Part shown: positions 59,776 through 64,000 of the stretch, in pieces | Layout of the letters: each line of letters begins with the position of its first letter | Numbering within the stretch: position 1 is the stretch's first letter | Source: Dipteris shenzhenensis | Lineage: Eukaryota > Polypodiophyta > Polypodiopsida > Gleicheniales | Assembly: GCA_047967505.1 (NCBI GenBank) | Contig: CM106539.1 | Length of the DNA: 64,000 nucleotides | Direction: 5' to 3' (one strand) | The notes under the pieces: generated by a model | Databases searched by the model: none | What the model was told of the DNA's origin: nothing | What the model saw: only the letters and a program-made list of their open reading frames with translations | Made by a program: the position numbers and the translations under genes

Positions 59776-61090
59776 ACTGCAATGTGGACTTCACATACCT
59801 GAGTATGCGTCTAGCCACATCCAAATGCAGTTTCCTTGGAGCCTGCATAAACTGACTTACCAATCCAACAGCATAGCTCAAATCTGGCCTGGTAATAGTC
59901 ATATAAATCAAACTTCCTACTATGCGTCTGTACATAGTAGGGTCTTCCAGAAGCTCACCTGCATTTGCGCTCAGCTTCACATTCTGCTCCAAAGAAACTG
60001 AAATAGGCTTACAGCCTGTCATCCCATATTTGGATAGCATGTCCAATCCATACTGCCTCTGCAAGAGTTGTATCCCACTTGGTGATCTAATCACCTTAAT
60101 GCCCAAGAAATAACGCAGCTCTCCCAAATCCTTCATCTCAAACTTCTGCTTCAATAGCATTTTCACATGAAGGATATCTTCATCACTATCACCTGTGATG
60201 ATCAAATCATCAACATAAATGACAAGCAGCATAATACCTTTCTCTGTTTTTCTCACATAAAGTGAGAAATCTGCCTTGGAAATTTGAAAGCCAATAGTGA
60301 CAAGATACTGTCCTATCTTGTCAGACCATGCTCTAGGTGCTTGCTTCAAGCCATACAAGGCTTTCTTCAACTTGCAAACAAACTCAGGATGAATAGCATG
60401 AACATAACCTGGTGGCTGCTCCATAAAGACCTCTTCTTGCAAATCACCATGCAAAAAGGCATTCTTTACATCCATCTGATGTAAAGACCATCCCTTTGAT
60501 GCAGCCATAGCAATGACTACTCTTATGGTTGCCATCCTTGCAACCGAACTGAATGTTTCTTCATAATCAATGCCATATGTCTGTGCATACCCCTTGACAA
60601 CTAATCTTGCCTTGTATCTGTTCACAGAATCATCTACATTGTGCTTCACCTTATAAACCCACTTACAGCCAATTGCATTCTTGTCTTTAGGCAAAGGCAC
60701 CAATTCCCATGTAACATTTGCTTCCAAGGCATCCATTTCTTCATCCATGGCTTTCTTCCATTTGTCTTTTCCCATGGCTTGCTCAAAAGAAGTGGGTTCT
60801 AATTCCTGTATCACTTTGACCATATAGGCATAGTGAGTGGTTGTAAATCCATCATATTTCAGCCTATCCACAGGATACCTAGCTCTAGTAGACCTGCGCA
60901 AAGTAGGCTCACTTCCAGGTGCTCTCAAAACATCCCGGGTCTTCCTTACTCCAGGTGTAACAACAGAAGGAATACCCAACTCATCATCAATGCTCTGTTC
61001 TGAGCCACTGGATTCACCATCCACATAAGAGTGACCTACATTCACATCAAACATGGGCTGATCTACCTTCTCTTTTCCTTTTCGTGATAC
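59760..61090 (-). pseudogene. copia reverse transcriptase
   Basis: Open from just after the stop at 61091-61093 to 59723. It starts with a linker containing TLRRSTRARYPVDRLKY. RT motifs follow: WELVPLPKDKNAIGCKWVYK, RYKARLVVKGYAQ, MDVKNAFLHGDL, LYGLKQAPRAW, the catalytic YVDD in VIYVDDLIITG and then LGELRYFLGIKV. No residue change in the palm was noticed. The stop before it (TAG) is in the same frame as integrase, so one base change separates the two domains. Confidence 0.94.
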
Positions 61091-62152
61091 CTATATACCA
61101 CTATCTACATTGCTTTGAGGAGATTCTCCTGATCTCAATCTGCATATCCATGGCGAAGTATGTGAACCACTGCTAGAGGACACTACAAGTCCACCAATAT
61201 TTTGTGATTGCTGCTGTGAATTTTGTGCAGCATTACCATTTTGTGCATCTATATCATCAATCACATTTATTGGTTTATACCAACTGCTCATCTCATAAAA
61301 AACAACATCTCTGCTCACTGTAAACTTACAAGTAGAAAGGTCATAGCATTTATACCCTTTCTGCTGTAGAGAATAACCAATAAAGATGCACTTCTCAGCT
61401 TTTGGGTCCAACTTGGACCTCAACTCATCTGGCACATGAACATAGGCAATGCAACCAAAAATTTTCAAATGAGAAATATCTGGTTTCCTACCAGTATACA
61501 TCTCCTCTGGTGTCATGCCATGTATTGCTACAGTGGGAGTCCTGTTCATTATGTAAACTGCTGTAGCAACTGCTTCAGCCCAATAATAATCTGGTAGGTC
61601 TTTTTCATTTAGCATGGCCCGAGATACCTCTCCAATATGCCTGTTTTCTGCAAGTCCATTTTGCTGTGGGGTATGACTGCATGAATATTGTTGTTTTATG
61701 CCATGCTCCTGCAGGAACCTTGCAAACTCATTTGAGAGGTACTCTCCCCCTCCATCTGACCTTAGGCATTTTATTTGCAGGCCTGTTTCTTTTTCAACCA
61801 TAGCTTTAAAAGCTTTGAAATGCCCAAACACTTCACTTTTCTTTTTCATAAAATGCACCCAAACTTTTCTACTGTAGTCATCAATAAAAGTGACAAAATA
61901 ATGATAGCCTCCAATAGATGCAGCTTTAGTAGTCCACACCTCAGAGTGGATTAATTCCAATGGTACTCTCTTGAACATGTCTAGGAAATGGTTTCCTTGC
62001 CTGTTTTCCAAATTGATAGACTTCACATAACTTATGCATTTCTGCAACCTTGAATTTAGGCAATCCTGCAACGATGTTTTGGGCTTGCATTGATTTAAGT
62101 CACTGTACATTAACATGACCAATGCGTTTATGCCAGATATCAATATCTGCAA
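61091..62152 (-). pseudogene. copia integrase
   Basis: Open for 353 codons. The core reads LELIHSEVWTTKAASIGGYH, where family members have HSD; the first catalytic Asp is Glu here. The second Asp (CLRSDGGGEYLS) and the Glu (QQNGLAENRH) are kept. FVTFIDDYSRKVWVHFM and HLKIFGCIAYVHVPDELRSK follow. The C-terminus has a Gln/Asn/Ser-rich stretch (AAQNSQQQSQNIGG). The pre-integrase zinc region just upstream is disrupted. Confidence 0.92.
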
Positions 62153-62199
62153 CTACACGGTCCCATATGCAAACATTGCTGCACTCAATTCAGGCATGT

Positions 62200-62559
62200 C
62201 CGCATCTAACGTAAACATCCTGCCCTTCTTCTTTCCTTTTGCTATCAAGCGACCGTTATTTTTCATATCCTCAACAAAGCATCCATGAGGATTAAATCTA
62301 ACCTACAAGCCTTGCTCAACCATTTGACCAACAGAAAGTAGGTTCTTGGTGATATTCGGGACATGAAATACATCGGACATGTATTTCTTTTTCCCATCCT
62401 GCATAGACAAAGGAATTTTACCAATCTGCACAATAGGATGTGTAGTATCATCACCAGTCTCCACAAATCCTGGTCTTTCCATTTTCCTTGCATCCTGCAT
62501 CCATTCTGCATGACCTGTCATGTGGTTTGACGCACCTGAGTCACACATCATTGCTTTCT
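62200..62559 (-). pseudogene. copia aspartic protease
   Basis: The active site reads CDSGASNHMTGHAEWM (from about 62551), then DVFHVPNITKNLLSVGQMVE. The active-site Asp is kept. A stop follows QGL near 62303, where the frame goes on as VRFNPHGCFVEDMKN. Confidence 0.88.
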
Positions 62560-63571
62560 TCTACACTTGTCATAGAATTGGTCATGTGTTGCACCATAAA
62601 CAGATGCTCATTTCTGTCATCACCCTGTCTACTAGAAGATGCATAATTCCCTTGCTGCAATTTTCCATTCATGATGTCATTCTGCTTTTTATAGTAGTCT
62701 TTAGCCATAAGACCCATTTTACCATAGTAGTAGCATTCAACATTGCTGTTTGCATTTGGCCTCTCTGCCATACACCACGACCTCTTTGGCTCCCCCTGCC
62801 TCTAGAGTTACCACGTCCTCCTCCAAAGGACTGGTTTTCTTGAGTTTGCTGCATATTTTGATTTCTACCACGGCCTCCAAATCGGCCTCCTCTACCTCTG
62901 CCTCTACCTCTTCCAGCATTTGAGTAGAAATTTGAGTAGAAGACAGTTTCTTTTCAAGTTCCTCCTGAAGAAGATGCACCACCATTTCTCTGCTCTTCAG
63001 AAATTAGAAGACCAAACAGCTCCTCAAAATCAAGAAATTTTTCACGGACGGCAATGGATGTCCGGAACTATGCATAATCCTTTCCTAGACCATTCAAGGT
63101 CATAGAAACCAAATCATCATCTTCCACTAGCGGCCCAATGGAAGCAAGTGCATCTGCAATTTTCTTCACCTTCATGTGGTAGTCATTGATGCTCATATTT
63201 TCTCTCTGCACATTGTGCAACTCCTGCTTGAGCTGCATTTTCCTGGCTTGCATATTTGTGCTGTACATTTTTGCCAAGGTATCCCATGCCTCCTTTGGCA
63301 TACTTGCATCCTGAATATGCACAATCATAGAATCCAAAATACTGATAGACAGCCAGTACATAACTTTTCTGGCTCTCTCATGCCATCCTTTAAATGCCTG
63401 CATTTCCTGTTTATGGGGAACATTAGGAAGAACTGGTTCTTCTTCATTTCCTGTAATGAACTCCCAATAGCCTTTTCCCATAAGGAAATTCGTCATTCTA
63501 AACTTCCATGCTTGGAAGTTGTTCTTGTCAAGCTTTTCAGTGACAATCTGTGAAAGAGAATCAGACGCCAT
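62560..63571 (-). pseudogene. copia gag
   Basis: Start ATG at 63571 (MASDSLSQIVTEKLDKNNFQ), chosen because five upstream codons are not conserved in the family. UBN2-type phrases: NFQAWKFRMTNFLMGKGYWE and AWDTLAKMYST, with LVSMTLNGLGKDYA before a TAG at about 63070. Later parts are Gly/Arg-rich (RGRGRGGRFGGRGRNQN). The zinc knuckle reads ECYYYGKMGLMAKDYYKK: two Cys are Tyr and the His is Leu, so zinc binding is lost. Frameshifts separate these parts. Confidence 0.9.
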
Positions 63572-64000
63572 TACACAACACTGCAAAATATTCTGTTACT
63601 GCAATAAACACAGCTTCTGTCTCACACGGGCAAATCTACAAAACTGATGAAAGTGGTATTTGACCACACGGTCACTTCCTAGTGACAATTTTGCATCAAC
63701 AGGCAATAAGGATGATTCTGTAACTCCCAGTATCTCTGCGCACAGGCATATGATGCAATTTCTGTGGTAACTTTTCACCGACCTTCAGAGCAGTGGTCGC
63801 ACAGCAAAAACATGGCCTTTTTCTCAGTGCTTGCGAAGAACTTCCGCCTCCAAAACGGCAGGCCCCAAAATGGCCTCGAATCAGAAAAATAAAGTCACCC
63901 AGGGCTTTGCCTCTGCCCGTAGCATATATTGCCCTCTCGCCACACCACGAAGGGCATCTCAATTTGAGACAAAGCACTCTCGCACTTTCTGATTATGCTA
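63572..64000 (-). other. Leader of the second copia element
   Basis: Minus-strand sequence upstream of gag. No primer site (TGGTATCAGAGC) is seen before the edge. A 93-codon frame (63977-63696) is unassigned. Confidence 0.6.

Larger units (their letters stand above)
58760..64000 (-). mobile_element. Second Ty1/copia element, running off the right edge
   Basis: A minus-strand copia element of a different family from the one at 16-22 kb, judged by its own gag start, RT residues and LTR. It has leader, gag, protease, integrase, RT, RNase H, a polypurine tract and a 3' LTR. The 5' LTR and primer site are outside the window. Few lesions are seen: a stop and frameshifts in gag, one in-frame stop between integrase and RT, one frameshift before RNase H. 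It is younger than the other elements. The left end of the LTR is approximate. Confidence 0.9.

Overview
The window is nuclear DNA from a land plant. The evidence is one multi-exon gene for a clade A protein phosphatase 2C (the plant abscisic-acid co-receptor family) with short GT-AG introns, surrounded by decayed plant-type mobile elements: Ty1/copia LTR retrotransposons with the tRNA-iMet primer site, a CACTA (En/Spm) TNP2 transposase, and a LINE tail. The DNA is AT-rich with many dinucleotide microsatellites, mostly GA/CT. The very low gene density and old, broken repeats suggest a large genome. I cannot fix the lineage from sequence alone; fern, lycophyte, gymnosperm or a large-genome angiosperm all remain possible. 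There is no sign of bacterial operons, phage or CRISPR.

Layout. 1-3.2 kb: three related foldback hairpins, GA/GT/CT microsatellites and small tandem repeats. 3.2-5.9 kb: an antisense, internally rearranged copia remnant. 6.9-7.9 kb: a broken armadillo-repeat gene. 8-16 kb: repeats without a recognisable gene, including a 35-bp-arm inverted repeat at 15.36-15.46 kb. 16,021-21,835: a complete but dead copia element with both LTRs, primer site, polypurine tract and a 5-bp target-site duplication (GACTC), same family as the 3.2-5.9 kb remnant. 22.3-23.2 kb: an unrecognised reading frame broken only by two TGA codons. 25.0-27.4 kb: the PP2C gene on the minus strand, the only gene that looks functional, with a GC-rich upstream region to about 29 kb. 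29-41.5 kb: mostly empty DNA with a LINE tail at 32.4-33.0 kb. 41.5-42.5 kb: a GC-rich island with five ACGTG cores beside a TATA box but no convincing gene. 43.7-46.2 kb: a tandem array of ~1.1-kb units, one carrying a SINE-like insertion. 49.7-50.6 kb: hairpin-forming tandem repeats and a recent 169-bp duplication. 54.8-57.5 kb: a CACTA TNP2 pseudogene. 58.8-64.0 kb: a second, better preserved copia element of a different family on the minus strand, running off the right edge.

How it works together. The PP2C product would inactivate SnRK2 kinases until an ABA-bound PYR/PYL receptor docks on its conserved tryptophan. Its first intron is 120 bp, in phase and free of stops, so retention would add 40 residues beside the metal-binding DGHGG motif instead of truncating the protein. 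Everything else is mobile-element debris and simple repeats. I see no clear new multi-gene system. The items most worth checking are the stop-free PP2C intron, the 22.3-23.2 kb frame, the 469-1148 hairpin family, the ACGTG/TATA island and the 1.1-kb array. All homology calls are by eye; no searches were run.
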